Shown here: positions 37,741 through 47,258 of the stretch, piece after piece
Layout of the letters: every line of letters starts with the position of its first letter
Numbering within the stretch: position 1 is the first letter of the stretch
Origin: Chitinophaga arvensicola
Lineage (GTDB): Bacteria > Bacteroidota > Bacteroidia > Chitinophagales > Chitinophagaceae
DNA length: 64,000 nt
Assembly: GCF_900110835.1 (NCBI RefSeq)
Contig: NZ_FOJG01000002.1
Coordinates: 2,758,556-2,822,555 of the forward strand
Direction: 5' to 3'
Notes under the pieces: model-generated
Database searches by the model: none
What the model was told of the DNA's origin: nothing
The model's input: the letters and a program-made list of their open reading frames with translations, nothing else
Translations under genes and position numbers: made by a program

Positions 37741-38919
37741 TTAATAAACAGGAGGTGCAAACTTTCGCTGAATGGTGGTCACGTAAAATTTGCGGTTGAT
37801 ATACTCAATGGTATTCACCGTAGCAAAAGAGCGTGGATTGGTGGTACCGGAGTGGATGCTGACGATCAGACCTGTACGGAGATCCGCTCGGACCAGGAAA
37901 GGCAGCTGTCCTGTTTTGTCCTGGTTACCATAATCTCCCAGGATCAACCCGGAGTAACCACCAACCGGCAGATTATCCGGGTAAGTCAGGGCTTCCGGAG
38001 AATACCCGGCTCCCAGGAATCCGAACTGCTGGCTCATATTGCCGGCAAAAATTTTATTGCTGCTACTATCCGGGAACAACGGGAAGCTGTAGTACGGCGC
38101 CACTTTTGGGTCGAGAGAATGAATGATCTGCCCCATGGGTACACCCCGGTAACCGGGAATAGCCGTGAGGGTGGACCCGTTCCGTCTGTTCAGGGAATAA
38201 TACACCTGCATGGTATCCTGCAACTTGGTGCTGACGAGGTACTGGTTGGTGATTTCATTCGGCGACAGCTGGAACCAGTTGATGGAACTGAGATTATAGA
38301 AATTCACATATACCAGCGAATCAGCAAATGGCTGTTTGGGAAAGGTTTCCTGGCGCAGGTACATAAACGGTCGCTGACTCACATACTCTTCTATGAGGGC
38401 ATGCATCGTATATACTTCTCCGGCCGACAAATCGATGGTGGTGTCGATGAGGGTAACACCTTTTTCCAGTGGCCCCAGTTCGAAATAGGGGGTGTTATTG
38501 AGCGGGCGGGTACGGAAAATGATATGATGTTTTCCGGAAGGCACCTGCGCCCAGCTGGATAAATCATAACCATTCACGATAGGTGCGGCGAGTACTCTTT
38601 TGGTGCCGGGAAATTCCTTCTGCCAGATTACATTACTGGCGGCATCGGGATAAGGCATAGCCCACTGAGCACGCTGATCCAGGAAATCGCCGGTAACGGC
38701 GGCACTCACCGGGATGCCTGCTTCATCCAGCACGGGATCAATCATGAAGGTAAAGAAAGGTTGCGGTGCATCTTTATTACCCAGGTTCTGATTGTATTCG
38801 ATACAGTTGAACACCCGCAGATAAGCAGGACTGTTCAGGGTAGCATATTCCGTTTTGCGACAGCTATACAGCAACACAACTGCGCATAGTACCGGTAGTA
38901 AAAAGTATAGTCTCTTCAT
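37741..38919 (-). CDS. Lipoprotein of unknown function, DUF4397-like neighbour
   Basis: A 392-residue lipoprotein with lipobox LYSC (Cys near 20). After the anchor the sequence AYLRVFNCIEYNQNLG and repeated beta-strand segments suggest Ig-like sandwiches. A segment near 210 (DSLVYVNFYNLSSINWFQL) resembles the strand that opens DUF4397 domains, but I cannot assign the family firmly. No catalytic motif. It is packed between the larger DUF4397-like lipoprotein (7-base gap) and the first FAS1 gene and is probably part of the same surface assembly. Confidence 0.75.
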   Translation of the reverse strand: MKRLYFLLPVLCAVVLLYSCRKTEYATLNSPAYLRVFNCIEYNQNLGNKDAPQPFFTFMIDPVLDEAGIPVSAAVTGDFLDQRAQWAMPYPDAASNVIWQKEFPGTKRVLAAPIVNGYDLSSWAQVPSGKHHIIFRTRPLNNTPYFELGPLEKGVTLIDTTIDLSAGEVYTMHALIEEYVSQRPFMYLRQETFPKQPFADSLVYVNFYNLSSINWFQLSPNEITNQYLVSTKLQDTMQVYYSLNRRNGSTLTAIPGYRGVPMGQIIHSLDPKVAPYYSFPLFPDSSSNKIFAGNMSQQFGFLGAGYSPEALTYPDNLPVGGYSGLILGDYGNQDKTGQLPFLVRADLRTGLIVSIHSGTTNPRSFATVNTIEYINRKFYVTTIQRKFAPPVY

Positions 38920-38926
38920 AAACGAC

Positions 38927-40651
38927 TCAATTGTTATGTTTCACAATAATCATCCGTGCTTTTTCTGTAGCATTGGCAGCAGTGCTGCCTACAAGCGCAA
39001 CGGTATACACACCAGGTTCGCTTTGTGGCAGTTCCGGTGTTTTATAAAGTTCCGGGCGGGCTATAAAATTGCGGCTTGTGAGTGGTGTGATACTGCGGAT
39101 CCAGTCGCCCGGCAGAACACCTGGATGTGACGCATAGGAGAAGATCCGGCTGGGGAAATTCACATACATCATTACATATGGATTGTCTGTCATCGGGGCG
39201 CCCAGTGCAATATGCTGTGCAGCGCTATTAGTATTCGGCAGCGTGTTCAATCCTGGAAAAGGCAGGCCATTGTCTGCGGTGAAGGTAACTTCCTCCATAT
39301 CGGGGCAGAAGTTCATAAAGCGTATCCAGAAAGGCCATGCATCTTTGAATATACCATAGGAGCCATCTTCAGTAGCGGTGCCTCCAAAATATTTGCCGCT
39401 CATGTTATTGGCCGATACCGAAATAGCGGGAGTGCCATCTTTGCGGTGGTAGTACCACAGGGTGAGATTGTCTCCGGGTTGTAGCGGCAGGCTACTTTCG
39501 GCAAGTACCTGTCCGCCGTCTCCCAGTGCTTTTACTATATGCGTGCCCGTTGTATAACGGCTGTAGGTGGTTTGTTTTGTATAAGGCAATGCTGCACCCA
39601 TCGGCTGTCCGTCTACCTGCCAGGAAATGGTTTTGCCGGCGGCGGCATTAACACCCTGGATGCGTGCGTAGCTGATATTTACCGGCTCCGGTACATCTGC
39701 AATGATGCGAAAGATATTACTCTCCGTATTGGTCGTTTCTCCGTTGGGGTTTCCGGTTGGTATTTTTGTTTCCATGGAACCAGCTACCACAATGGTATAA
39801 ATGCCACCGGGCTGGTACGTTTTTATAGGTGCAAAAGTGAGCCAGGTATCCTTATTTCCGCCGATACCGGGTGTTCCCTGGAGGTCCATCAGCGTACCGG
39901 TTACGGGGTTGGTGGTATTATAACTGCCACTGGCGGGCACTTCTTTCCCCTCACTGTTGAGTACTTTGAACTGGTAGGTACCGTAAGGCAGTTCCACATA
40001 AGCAGAATATGCACCCGGCGCCACATTGGATAAACCCGGTATAGCAGTTCCATCTGCGAGCGTAACGCTCATCGGGCCATTCCGATATAGCCCGGGAACG
40101 GAATGTCCATCCGGTGTGGAACTCAGATTGAGGAGGCGTACCTTGCAGCTGCCCGCATCTACTGCCGGCGAAATATCGCGGGGAATACGGAACAGGGAAT
40201 CTATAAAGCCAGCCTGGTTAGGACGGAAGCGTACGAAATAATAATCGGCCGGTTTATTCACATCTTCAACAGCGCTGAAAGGGCGTGCCGGCGGCGCACC
40301 TACCTTCTGGCTCAGGGAGCTGAACATAATACTGTCTGCACGGCCATTTTTCAGCAATGCAGCCGGGATGGTGTAGGTAGTACCTAAGCGGCCGTTTTCC
40401 GGGAACCAGCGGGTACCGCGTGTTTGATCGGGACCATAGCCACCTTCAAAATCCGGTGCCGTAAAGCTGGTGAGTTTCTGGCCATTGATCTGTAATTCCG
40501 TTGCCCCGGCCAGATTCACCAGGCGCATGGTAGATGCTGTAAGTGGTTGCTGGTTTACACGGTTATCGTAACTATAATCCAGTTTTTTTGAGCAGGCAGT
40601 CAGTAAGACTGCCGCTGCCATGAGTATATGCGTAGTTTTCATTTTCATCAT
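38927..40651 (-). CDS. Lipoprotein with DUF4397-like repeats
   Basis: A 574-residue lipoprotein with lipobox LTAC (Cys near 20). STMRLVNLAGATELQINGQ, CKVRLLNLSSTPDGHSV and the LPYGTYQFKVLNSEGK segment are of the kind seen in DUF4397 proteins: beta-sandwich modules starting with an RLVN/VRLLNLS strand. It seems to have at least two such modules in the first 300 residues, then a domain with ISYARIQGVNAAAGK and a C-terminal region of unknown fold. Non-enzymatic as far as can be seen. It is the first lipoprotein after the STN-type receptor (7-base gap), the position usually held by SusD, and may serve as that receptor's partner. Confidence 0.75.
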   Translation of the reverse strand: MMKMKTTHILMAAAVLLTACSKKLDYSYDNRVNQQPLTASTMRLVNLAGATELQINGQKLTSFTAPDFEGGYGPDQTRGTRWFPENGRLGTTYTIPAALLKNGRADSIMFSSLSQKVGAPPARPFSAVEDVNKPADYYFVRFRPNQAGFIDSLFRIPRDISPAVDAGSCKVRLLNLSSTPDGHSVPGLYRNGPMSVTLADGTAIPGLSNVAPGAYSAYVELPYGTYQFKVLNSEGKEVPASGSYNTTNPVTGTLMDLQGTPGIGGNKDTWLTFAPIKTYQPGGIYTIVVAGSMETKIPTGNPNGETTNTESNIFRIIADVPEPVNISYARIQGVNAAAGKTISWQVDGQPMGAALPYTKQTTYSRYTTGTHIVKALGDGGQVLAESSLPLQPGDNLTLWYYHRKDGTPAISVSANNMSGKYFGGTATEDGSYGIFKDAWPFWIRFMNFCPDMEEVTFTADNGLPFPGLNTLPNTNSAAQHIALGAPMTDNPYVMMYVNFPSRIFSYASHPGVLPGDWIRSITPLTSRNFIARPELYKTPELPQSEPGVYTVALVGSTAANATEKARMIIVKHNN

Positions 40652-40658
40652 TGAACTT

Positions 40659-43600
40659 TTACAGGTTGAAAGTCAGGCCCAGCATAAATTCTGTTCCCCG
40701 GTAAAAACTTCTGCGTACATATTTTCTTCCGTAAAACATGCCACCGGTACCGGGGTTGGCATATACTTCTTCCACCGGACGATCGAGGATATTTTTGGCA
40801 AAACCTTTCAGCTGGAGGCGTTTCAGCAGTTGTTGTGAAAACACGATATCCAGTACAGGATTGGGCCTGGAATACAGATCCGGTGTACCATCGAGATTTA
40901 CCTGGATCAGCCGCTCTCCTACCATGTTGAACGTAGTGGTGATATCAGTACCTGAATTCCTGTTATTGTAGTTCAGGAAGATATTCATGGAATAAGGCGC
41001 CTGCTCAAACAGGGGACTGTTTTCCGGTGCGCGGCGATCGATGGCACGGGAAGCTTCCAGTCTCTCTTTCGTCTTTTTAATTTCACTTTGTGCCAGCAAC
41101 AGGTTAGATCCGAGGAAGAAATTCTTCAGCGGCGCATATAGCAGACCAAGATTTTTAACCACTTCCAGCTCGATGCCGTATACATGGCCTTTGTTGGGAT
41201 CGTTCTGGAATTCTATCGCCGGAAACTCCGGGAAACGGGCTTCCAGCCCGGAAGAATTCTGTTTGAATACCTTGGTCAGCTGGTTATCGATCTGTTTGTA
41301 AAACACGGAGGCCGACAATACCTCACCCGGATTAGGGAACCATTCCCAGCGGAAATCGTAGTTGGTAGTGCGTTGATTTTTCAGTTTGGGATTACCTACT
41401 ACCAGTGCAAACTGGAAAGGATCAAAGTCGAATACGTTAGTGAGTTCACGCAGTTCCGGCCGCGCCAGGGTGGTATTATAGCCCAGGCGGAAGTTCATAT
41501 TTTTATTCAGTGTATAGGTGAGGTTAGCAGAGTAGTAAGGTTCGTAATCTGTTTTGTACACGGAGTTAGGCTCTGTGTATACCAGGTTTACCTTGTTACC
41601 GCTGGCATCAGTAGTGGTGATACTTGGATCGAGGAATACATTGGCGGTATCTACTGCTGCCTGGATATCCGTCATCTCAAAACGCACACCACCGGTGAGG
41701 CGCAATTGTTCCGTCAGGTGCAGATCCAACATGCCGTAGAAGGCACGGGTTTCGTAGTAGCCTTTATAGTTATTGGGGGATTTCTGGATGTTGTATAAAT
41801 AACCACCGGTACGCGGCGCGCCTTCTTCATTGTAAGTGGAGGGCGGACGGATACCGATACGGTCGTAACCCACCAGCTGATCGAGATTACCATTTACCTC
41901 GTACAAAGGCATGGGGCCGGCAGCGGAATAATTAGATCCCGGGAGATAGAGTACGTTTTCGTTAAAACTTCTTCTCCGGTGAAGGTAATTTACGCCTGTT
42001 TTAAATTCCTGTTTCTTATCCAGGGCTTTAAAGGGCAGGGTGAGATCCGCTTTATAGTTGTAGTTATTTTCTTTCAGGTAACGGAAGCGGCGTCCATTGG
42101 GATCGGCCTGGATGATACCATAAGGACCGTAGCCGTTTACGTAACCCGATACCAGGGAATACAGACTGTTGGTAGCATTTACAGGAGGAACACCACCGGG
42201 TGTACCGGGTATACCAGGATAAGAACTGCCGCCATCCAGGCGATAATCGGCCAGGTTTACAAAGCGATAATCCGGATCATCCTGTGTGGAGGAAGAGGTA
42301 GCGAGGTTATAGCTCAGTTTTGGCGCATATTCATTTTTGGCAAACTTATGTTCTCCCTGGAGGTTGAAGGTATTGAGGGTACGGTAGCTCTGGCGCAGGG
42401 AAAAGATCAGGTTATATACCTTGCCTGGCAAACCGGTATATTCATACGCACCATGCAGGTTGGTAGCACGTGTTTCCGCACCCCGGCTGCCCAGGTACTG
42501 CATACTGATTTCGTGCTGAGGGCTGAAGCGGTAGGTAAGTCCACCCAAAAATCCATAGTTGAGTGTTTGTGTGCCGGTGTTCTCCTTGTAATTCAGGTAC
42601 TTCCCCAGGTTAATGTTGTTGGGGGTAATATAGTTAGGGATCACGCGGGGACTGTACAATGCGCTGTTGCCGGTGAGCACGCCCTGGTATACACTATACT
42701 GGGTCAGCTGGCCGTCGTAGATATCGTTGGTGCGGTTGTAATAATTGGCGCCGGCTATTAATCCTACCTGGTGTTTCTTAAAAACCGTATAACTGTTACC
42801 GTAAGTCACGGAATAGATCTGGTTCAGCGGCGCCGTTTTATATTTTGTGGTCAGTACGGGATCGAAGCCATGCATAATACCATTGATGCGGTTGGCTTCT
42901 GCCAGTAAAGCCGGATCATTGCGGCTGTTGGCGATTTTACGCTGGATCTCGCCCAGGCCGCCGGGGTATTGTTTTGACAATTGCTGAAAATCATTGGACA
43001 AACCTTTGGACTTTACTTTTTGTCCGAGGAAGCCCATGTCGCTGTTATAAAAACTATTCACGTGGCTGCCCGTTTGTGAGTTCATGCCCGTTTGCGCGGA
43101 GATGGTCAGCGTTTCGTGGTCGGGTACTGATTTTGTTTTCAGTTCCACGATACCTGCGGCGGCATCAGCAGGTTTATCAGAGGTGGTGGTTTTATAGATG
43201 GTGATGTTGTCGAGCAAACCGGCGGGTACCAGGTCCAGCGGAATAGCGGACCTGTCGGGGTCTGATGACGCGAGGCGGATACCATTCAGCTGACCGATTA
43301 CGCTACGGTCGCCCAGGCCACGGATGGCCACATATTTATCGTCGGTCACCGTTACCCCCGATACCCTTTGCAGGGCCTGGGTAGTGGTGATACTGGCGGT
43401 TTTTTCGATGTTCTGTGCAGAGATCCCATCGGAGATCATGGCAGAATTTTTACGGTCGTTGAGCATCATCACTTCCGTGTTGGAACGTCTGCGGGCATCA
43501 ACGGTAACACCGCTCAGTGTTTTGCTGTCGGGTTTGAGTTGTACCGCCAACACCGGCAGACTACCGGCCTTTACCATTTTGGTGGCGTACCCTACATAAT

Positions 43601-44102
43601 ACACCACCAGCACATCGCTGGTATCTTTTACTTCTACCCAGAAGCGGCCGGATTCGTCTGCAGTGACCACTGCGCCTGTACTTTGCGCCATAATTTCAGC
43701 GCGGGCAATGGGGGTGTTTTTTGTTGCGTCTGTGACCATCCCCGTTATGGTCCTTTTGCGGGGTGCTGTTGATTGTTTAACAATGATTTTGCGGACAACC
43801 ACTTTACGGCCGTCTACCGCTTCGAATTCCAGCCCGGTGTCCTGTAAGAGCCAGGTAATGACTTCGGCCACTGTTTTGTTATTCAGATCGGCGTTATATT
43901 TCTTATCCAATGCTTTGATATCGGCGGGATTGTAGAAGAAAGTGATGCCTCCCTTCTGCTGCAACCCGATGAAACATTTTGCGATGGGTTCATTCCTGAA
44001 ACTGATGCTGACCTTTTTCTGCAGGAAGCTTTCCTGTGCCATAGCGGGCAAGGCAAAGCAAAGCAGGATCCACATACATCCGTGTAAAATTTTTTCCTTC
44101 AT
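40659..44102 (-). CDS. TonB-dependent receptor with STN domain, heading the FAS1 operon
   Basis: ATG 44102 (MKEKILHGCMW) gives 1147 residues; the frame is open 30 bases further up. A signal peptide (cleavage after AMAQ) is followed by an STN domain (about 25-100), a carboxypeptidase-regulatory-like domain (about 110-195), and a plug with TTTQALQRVSGVTVTDDKY and IRGLGDRSVIGQLNGIR. The barrel ends in GLTFNL. The plug motifs are of the general TonB-receptor type, not SusC, so import of a peptide, chelate or glycan are all possible. The STN domain should signal to the FecR encoded 81 bases upstream. Confidence 0.93.
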   Translation of the reverse strand: MKEKILHGCMWILLCFALPAMAQESFLQKKVSISFRNEPIAKCFIGLQQKGGITFFYNPADIKALDKKYNADLNNKTVAEVITWLLQDTGLEFEAVDGRKVVVRKIIVKQSTAPRKRTITGMVTDATKNTPIARAEIMAQSTGAVVTADESGRFWVEVKDTSDVLVVYYVGYATKMVKAGSLPVLAVQLKPDSKTLSGVTVDARRRSNTEVMMLNDRKNSAMISDGISAQNIEKTASITTTQALQRVSGVTVTDDKYVAIRGLGDRSVIGQLNGIRLASSDPDRSAIPLDLVPAGLLDNITIYKTTTSDKPADAAAGIVELKTKSVPDHETLTISAQTGMNSQTGSHVNSFYNSDMGFLGQKVKSKGLSNDFQQLSKQYPGGLGEIQRKIANSRNDPALLAEANRINGIMHGFDPVLTTKYKTAPLNQIYSVTYGNSYTVFKKHQVGLIAGANYYNRTNDIYDGQLTQYSVYQGVLTGNSALYSPRVIPNYITPNNINLGKYLNYKENTGTQTLNYGFLGGLTYRFSPQHEISMQYLGSRGAETRATNLHGAYEYTGLPGKVYNLIFSLRQSYRTLNTFNLQGEHKFAKNEYAPKLSYNLATSSSTQDDPDYRFVNLADYRLDGGSSYPGIPGTPGGVPPVNATNSLYSLVSGYVNGYGPYGIIQADPNGRRFRYLKENNYNYKADLTLPFKALDKKQEFKTGVNYLHRRRSFNENVLYLPGSNYSAAGPMPLYEVNGNLDQLVGYDRIGIRPPSTYNEEGAPRTGGYLYNIQKSPNNYKGYYETRAFYGMLDLHLTEQLRLTGGVRFEMTDIQAAVDTANVFLDPSITTTDASGNKVNLVYTEPNSVYKTDYEPYYSANLTYTLNKNMNFRLGYNTTLARPELRELTNVFDFDPFQFALVVGNPKLKNQRTTNYDFRWEWFPNPGEVLSASVFYKQIDNQLTKVFKQNSSGLEARFPEFPAIEFQNDPNKGHVYGIELEVVKNLGLLYAPLKNFFLGSNLLLAQSEIKKTKERLEASRAIDRRAPENSPLFEQAPYSMNIFLNYNNRNSGTDITTTFNMVGERLIQVNLDGTPDLYSRPNPVLDIVFSQQLLKRLQLKGFAKNILDRPVEEVYANPGTGGMFYGRKYVRRSFYRGTEFMLGLTFNL

Positions 44103-44183
44103 TCGTTGTTGATTTAAAAAAAGAATATCCATTACCGTCCGCAGTATGCGGATGGTTCATTGTTTTAAGCCTATATGCGTGTA

Positions 44184-45101
44184 TTATCTGATTACGATAG
44201 TGCCGTCTTTGTCTTTATGAATTGTTAGCCTGTAAGAGAGTGCAATTACTTTTAAGATATCATCTACGGTGTCAGTTTCCTCGAATGCACCGGTGAACTT
44301 TTCATCCCTGATAGCCCGGTTGGCAGTTTTTATTTTTATACCATAAATCTTTTCCATCTCCCCGAAAACTTCCGCCAAAGCTGACTCATTAAACTGGAGT
44401 TTTTTGCTGGTCCAGCCGGTATTCACTTCCGTTTGTTTATAGATATTGATTGCGCCATTTTCATACACCAGTTCCTCGTTTTCGCGCAACTGCTGTACTA
44501 CCGTGGCCGCCGTTACCGCTACACTACCCGTTTTCACACTCACTTTCGGCTTTTCTATATTACTGCTGTCCGTCACCACGAAGCTGGTACCCAATACCTT
44601 TACCTGCAAATGCGGACCTGTAATAATAAAAGGCGCCGTTTGCGGCGTAACGTCGAAGAACGCCTCCCCATTTACACTGATGTTACGGTGTTTGCCACGG
44701 AAACGCTGTGGCCAGGTAAGCGTGGACCCACTATTTAAAATCACCACCGAACTATCGGGCAACGTAATTTTCTTTACCTGGTATTTCAGCGCAGTAGCGC
44801 TCTGCATAGGAATAGGATCGAGCCAGTCCTGCAACTCGAACTGATATTTATACCCCGCACCTGCCGCGATCATGATCAGCGCACTGGCAGCATACCGCCA
44901 TACCCTGATACTCCTTACCGGGGGCGCTATTTCCCCACGGATCCTGTTCCACACTTCCTGCCCCTGCTCTTCTGCATCGGATGGGAGTTGCTTTTCTTCC
45001 CAGGCCTTATCCAGGTAACTGTTCAGCAATGTGGCCTCCCTGCGGGAAGCATTTCCCGACAGGTAATTATCGACCAATCTTTTAAACTGTGCTATATTCA
45101 T
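44184..45101 (-). CDS. FecR-family anti-sigma factor of the FAS1 operon
   Basis: With start ATG 45101 (MNIAQFKRLVDNYLSG, the usual FecR opening) it has 305 residues; an ATG at 45134 is also in frame. One transmembrane helix lies at about 68-84. The FecR domain (about 105-200) has LTWPQRFRGKHRNISVNGEAFFDV and VKVLGTSFVV, and a DUF4974 domain ends the protein (about 230-302). It should bind the ECF sigma encoded 71 bases upstream and respond to the STN-type receptor encoded downstream. Confidence 0.92.
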   Translation of the reverse strand: MNIAQFKRLVDNYLSGNASRREATLLNSYLDKAWEEKQLPSDAEEQGQEVWNRIRGEIAPPVRSIRVWRYAASALIMIAAGAGYKYQFELQDWLDPIPMQSATALKYQVKKITLPDSSVVILNSGSTLTWPQRFRGKHRNISVNGEAFFDVTPQTAPFIITGPHLQVKVLGTSFVVTDSSNIEKPKVSVKTGSVAVTAATVVQQLRENEELVYENGAINIYKQTEVNTGWTSKKLQFNESALAEVFGEMEKIYGIKIKTANRAIRDEKFTGAFEETDTVDDILKVIALSYRLTIHKDKDGTIVIR

Positions 45102-45172
45102 CCGGAACATTCTTCTATAGATATGTTCCTTCAAAAGGGGTGCTTGTCCCGAAGATGTACGTTAAGGAATTA

Positions 45173-45733
45173 TTAACACATGATTTCTGCCAGTACAATG
45201 GCCATGGCAATATGATGCCGCAATGCCTTTAAAGCCAGGTGGAGCTGGTTTCTGACGGTTTTTTCGGAGATATTCAACTGCAAAGCTATTTCTGTTATTG
45301 ACAGCTGCTGGCGGCGGCTTAAAAGGAAAATCTGTTTTGTTTTTTCGGGCAAACCTGCCAACTGGGTATCTATTTCCCTGAATACATCGGTGGTTTCCAT
45401 CTTTTCCCAGATATCATTCAATACCGGCATGATGTATTCCTGTACCCGGTCCAATTCTTCCGGCCTGTTCATGATTTCCTTTAACTTCTTGATAGATTGA
45501 AAGCGCACCGCCTGGTGGAGGTAACTTTCCAGGGAGCCTGTAATATTGAGCTTTTCTTTTCTTGCCCAGAGGGAGATGTACACCAACTGCACCACATCCT
45601 TTGCATCGTCTTTATTGCCGAGAATTTTTAACGCAAAGGCGTATAAGGAAGGCCAGTGGCGGTTGAAACATCTTTCGAAAGCTTTCTGGTCGCCGGTACG
45701 GATCAGGTCAATATCATCATGGGCATGCAGCAT
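45173..45733 (-). CDS. ECF RNA polymerase sigma factor of the FAS1 operon
   Basis: A 186-residue sigma-70 family protein with region 2 (NKDDAKDVVQLVYISLWARKE) and region 4 (LPEKTKQIFLLSRRQQLSITEIALQLNISEKTVRNQLHLALKALR). ATG 45733 gives a standard ECF N-terminus (LHAHDDIDLIRTGDQKAFE). It is the first gene of the minus-strand sigma-fecR-receptor-lipoprotein series and is divergent from the small exported-protein gene at 45854, with 120 bases between starts. Confidence 0.94.
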   Translation of the reverse strand: MLHAHDDIDLIRTGDQKAFERCFNRHWPSLYAFALKILGNKDDAKDVVQLVYISLWARKEKLNITGSLESYLHQAVRFQSIKKLKEIMNRPEELDRVQEYIMPVLNDIWEKMETTDVFREIDTQLAGLPEKTKQIFLLSRRQQLSITEIALQLNISEKTVRNQLHLALKALRHHIAMAIVLAEIMC

Positions 45734-45853
45734 GGCAGTGGTTTGAGCAACGGAGGCGAAAATAGCCGTTTTTCAGGAGGGGATGGTTTAAGGTATTGTT
45801 ATGTTTTTTGCAGCCCGTTTGCAGTTGGGTTCAGTAACTTGTTTTTATTTTTT

Positions 45854-46078
45854 ATGAAAAAAGCGAGGATATTACTTGGGATGGTGTTTTTGGCGTGCGT
45901 GGCAGCGGCATTGCCTACTTATTATTATATGCCTGCGTATGAGGGTGGGGAGTGTACGGTGCGGACGATGATATACTACAGCTTGGGAACAGATACTTCC
46001 ATGCAGGGTAAGAAAACTCGACTAGCAAAAGAACCAGGCTTATGTGAAACCTATGTGATAATTGGTCAAACTCCATGA
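45854..46078 (+). CDS. Small exported protein, possible divergent member of the two-Cys family
   Basis: A 74-residue protein from ATG 45854 with a signal-like N-terminus (MKKARILLGMVFLACVAAAL), then Cys34 and Cys64 in the mature part. The lead resembles the MKKAKFALTA... start of the four small genes further right, but it lacks their GGALAFKANR boundary motif and the leader hairpin, so membership is uncertain. Base composition changes along the gene: the first half is GC-rich like the left side, the last third AT-rich like the right side. It could be a truncated relic at the junction of the two regions. Confidence 0.45.
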   Translation: MKKARILLGMVFLACVAAALPTYYYMPAYEGGECTVRTMIYYSLGTDTSMQGKKTRLAKEPGLCETYVIIGQTP

Positions 46079-46412
46079 TTAAAACCGACTCTTAGAATTT
46101 CTTATTATCACAGTGGTCCTCATTTTTCTTATACGTGCTACTAAAAGGGAGGCTATCAACGCCTATATAACCCCTACTCCCAAACATACTTCCCTCTCTC
46201 TCTTTTCCTCATTTCTACTTGTTAAACAATAAACCACCTATCCATTTAATATAATCGATATCAATATGTATTAAAATTTTGTCGAACAAAATACGCCGTT
46301 ACTTTAGCTAAAGTGAACGCTATTAATTACATCAGGTGCAGGTGTAAGCCAAACGGATCTTACTAAAGAAAAGCCCCATTTCTTATTTTCAAATTTTATA
46401 ACCGCACAAAAA

Positions 46413-46962
46413 ATGCGACTATCAAAATTACGATGTAAGATTGGTAACATCGCCTTTTACAAAACCCAAGTGGGATATCTTGACGTAAAAAAGTAGTATT
46501 AGCGCAAATCGTATCACCATAGACACAGCATATGCCAGCACCCGTAAGAACTTATCGGAGTTAGGCAGAACCCGAAGACTACAAGACGGTATTTAGTGTA
46601 TTCCGCACGCTGCTCGCTAACATTAAAGATAGATATTCAATATCGCGGCTCCAATGCGAAACGATGAAGGTTATCAAGGCCGATGTAATCGGCCTAAGCG
46701 GACAACGCAATGTCATCAATGGCGGAACTGAGTTCCTGAAAGGCTTTTTAGTTCAACAGCAATGCACGTTTGACTACTACTCTGTTTGCTCTATTCATAA
46801 CAGCCATTAACAAAGCCTAAGGACACCTCTCCTTTTAGACTAACCATGCTGACCAGCCCTCTCGGCACGATGTATTTCAAGGTCCTAGTTAGCAGTGCAG
46901 AAATAGATTTTGAAACGAAAAACATTATCAATAGCATAGTAAGTAGCGAGAAATTGTACTAG
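46413..46962 (+). pseudogene. Decayed gene of a conserved Bacteroidota hypothetical family, several frameshifts and stops
   Basis: Five consecutive pieces in shifting frames line up, from memory, with one conserved Bacteroidota hypothetical family of about 200-250 residues. Frame A from ATG 46413 gives KLRCKIGNIAFYKTQVGYL and stops at 46494. Frame B gives ISANRITIDTAYASTRKNL. Frame C (46565-46810) gives FRTLLANIKDRYSISRL, MKVIKADVIGLSGQRNVING and EFLKGF. Frame D (46764 on) gives TTTLFALFITAINKA, then two stops. Frame E gives GTMYFKVLVSSAEIDFE and stops at 46960. Intact members as I recall them read roughly IGDLSFYKT.DGYLAREKGG, NGAEFGRAGKAGKLLR, LRNVIDGEAELLEGFEF, TTLFAPYTATI, GTTHFKIISAGAEINFE. 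A faint tail (INAFNS near 47050) may extend it to about 47108. Function of the family is unknown to me. Confidence 0.72.
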
Positions 46963-47167
46963 ATGGAAATGACGCTACTGCGATCAATCTGTGCACTATA
47001 GCATTCTTAAAAAAAAATGCTTTAAAAGATATTTATCACTATAGCTATTCAATTAATGCATTTAACTCGGTTTGCCATAAAAGAGAATTTCTTTATCTCT
47101 TAAATTAATAACCACTACCAAATAAAATATAAAGTTCCTATATTCACCGAATACCATCTCAATATAT

Positions 47168-47193
47168 AGCCGCCCCAGAACTCTAAGACGGCT
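47168..47193 (-). terminator. 3' hairpin after the first two-Cys gene
   Basis: AGCCG/CGGCT arms 65 bases after the stop at 47259. It is weaker than, but homologous to, the hairpins at 47744 and 48909. There is no good U-tract, so it could be an RNA 3' end or a leftover of the duplication. Confidence 0.4.
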
Positions 47194-47258
47194 TAATTAA
47201 TGTAAATTAATTATGAAAAAACACAACCACAACTATCTATTATCCTGCAAAGCCAAGA

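Noticed and set aside
41979..42761. A 260-codon plus-strand frame opposite the STN-type receptor
   Set aside because: Fully inside the barrel coding sequence of the opposite strand, no start context, no recognisable motif.
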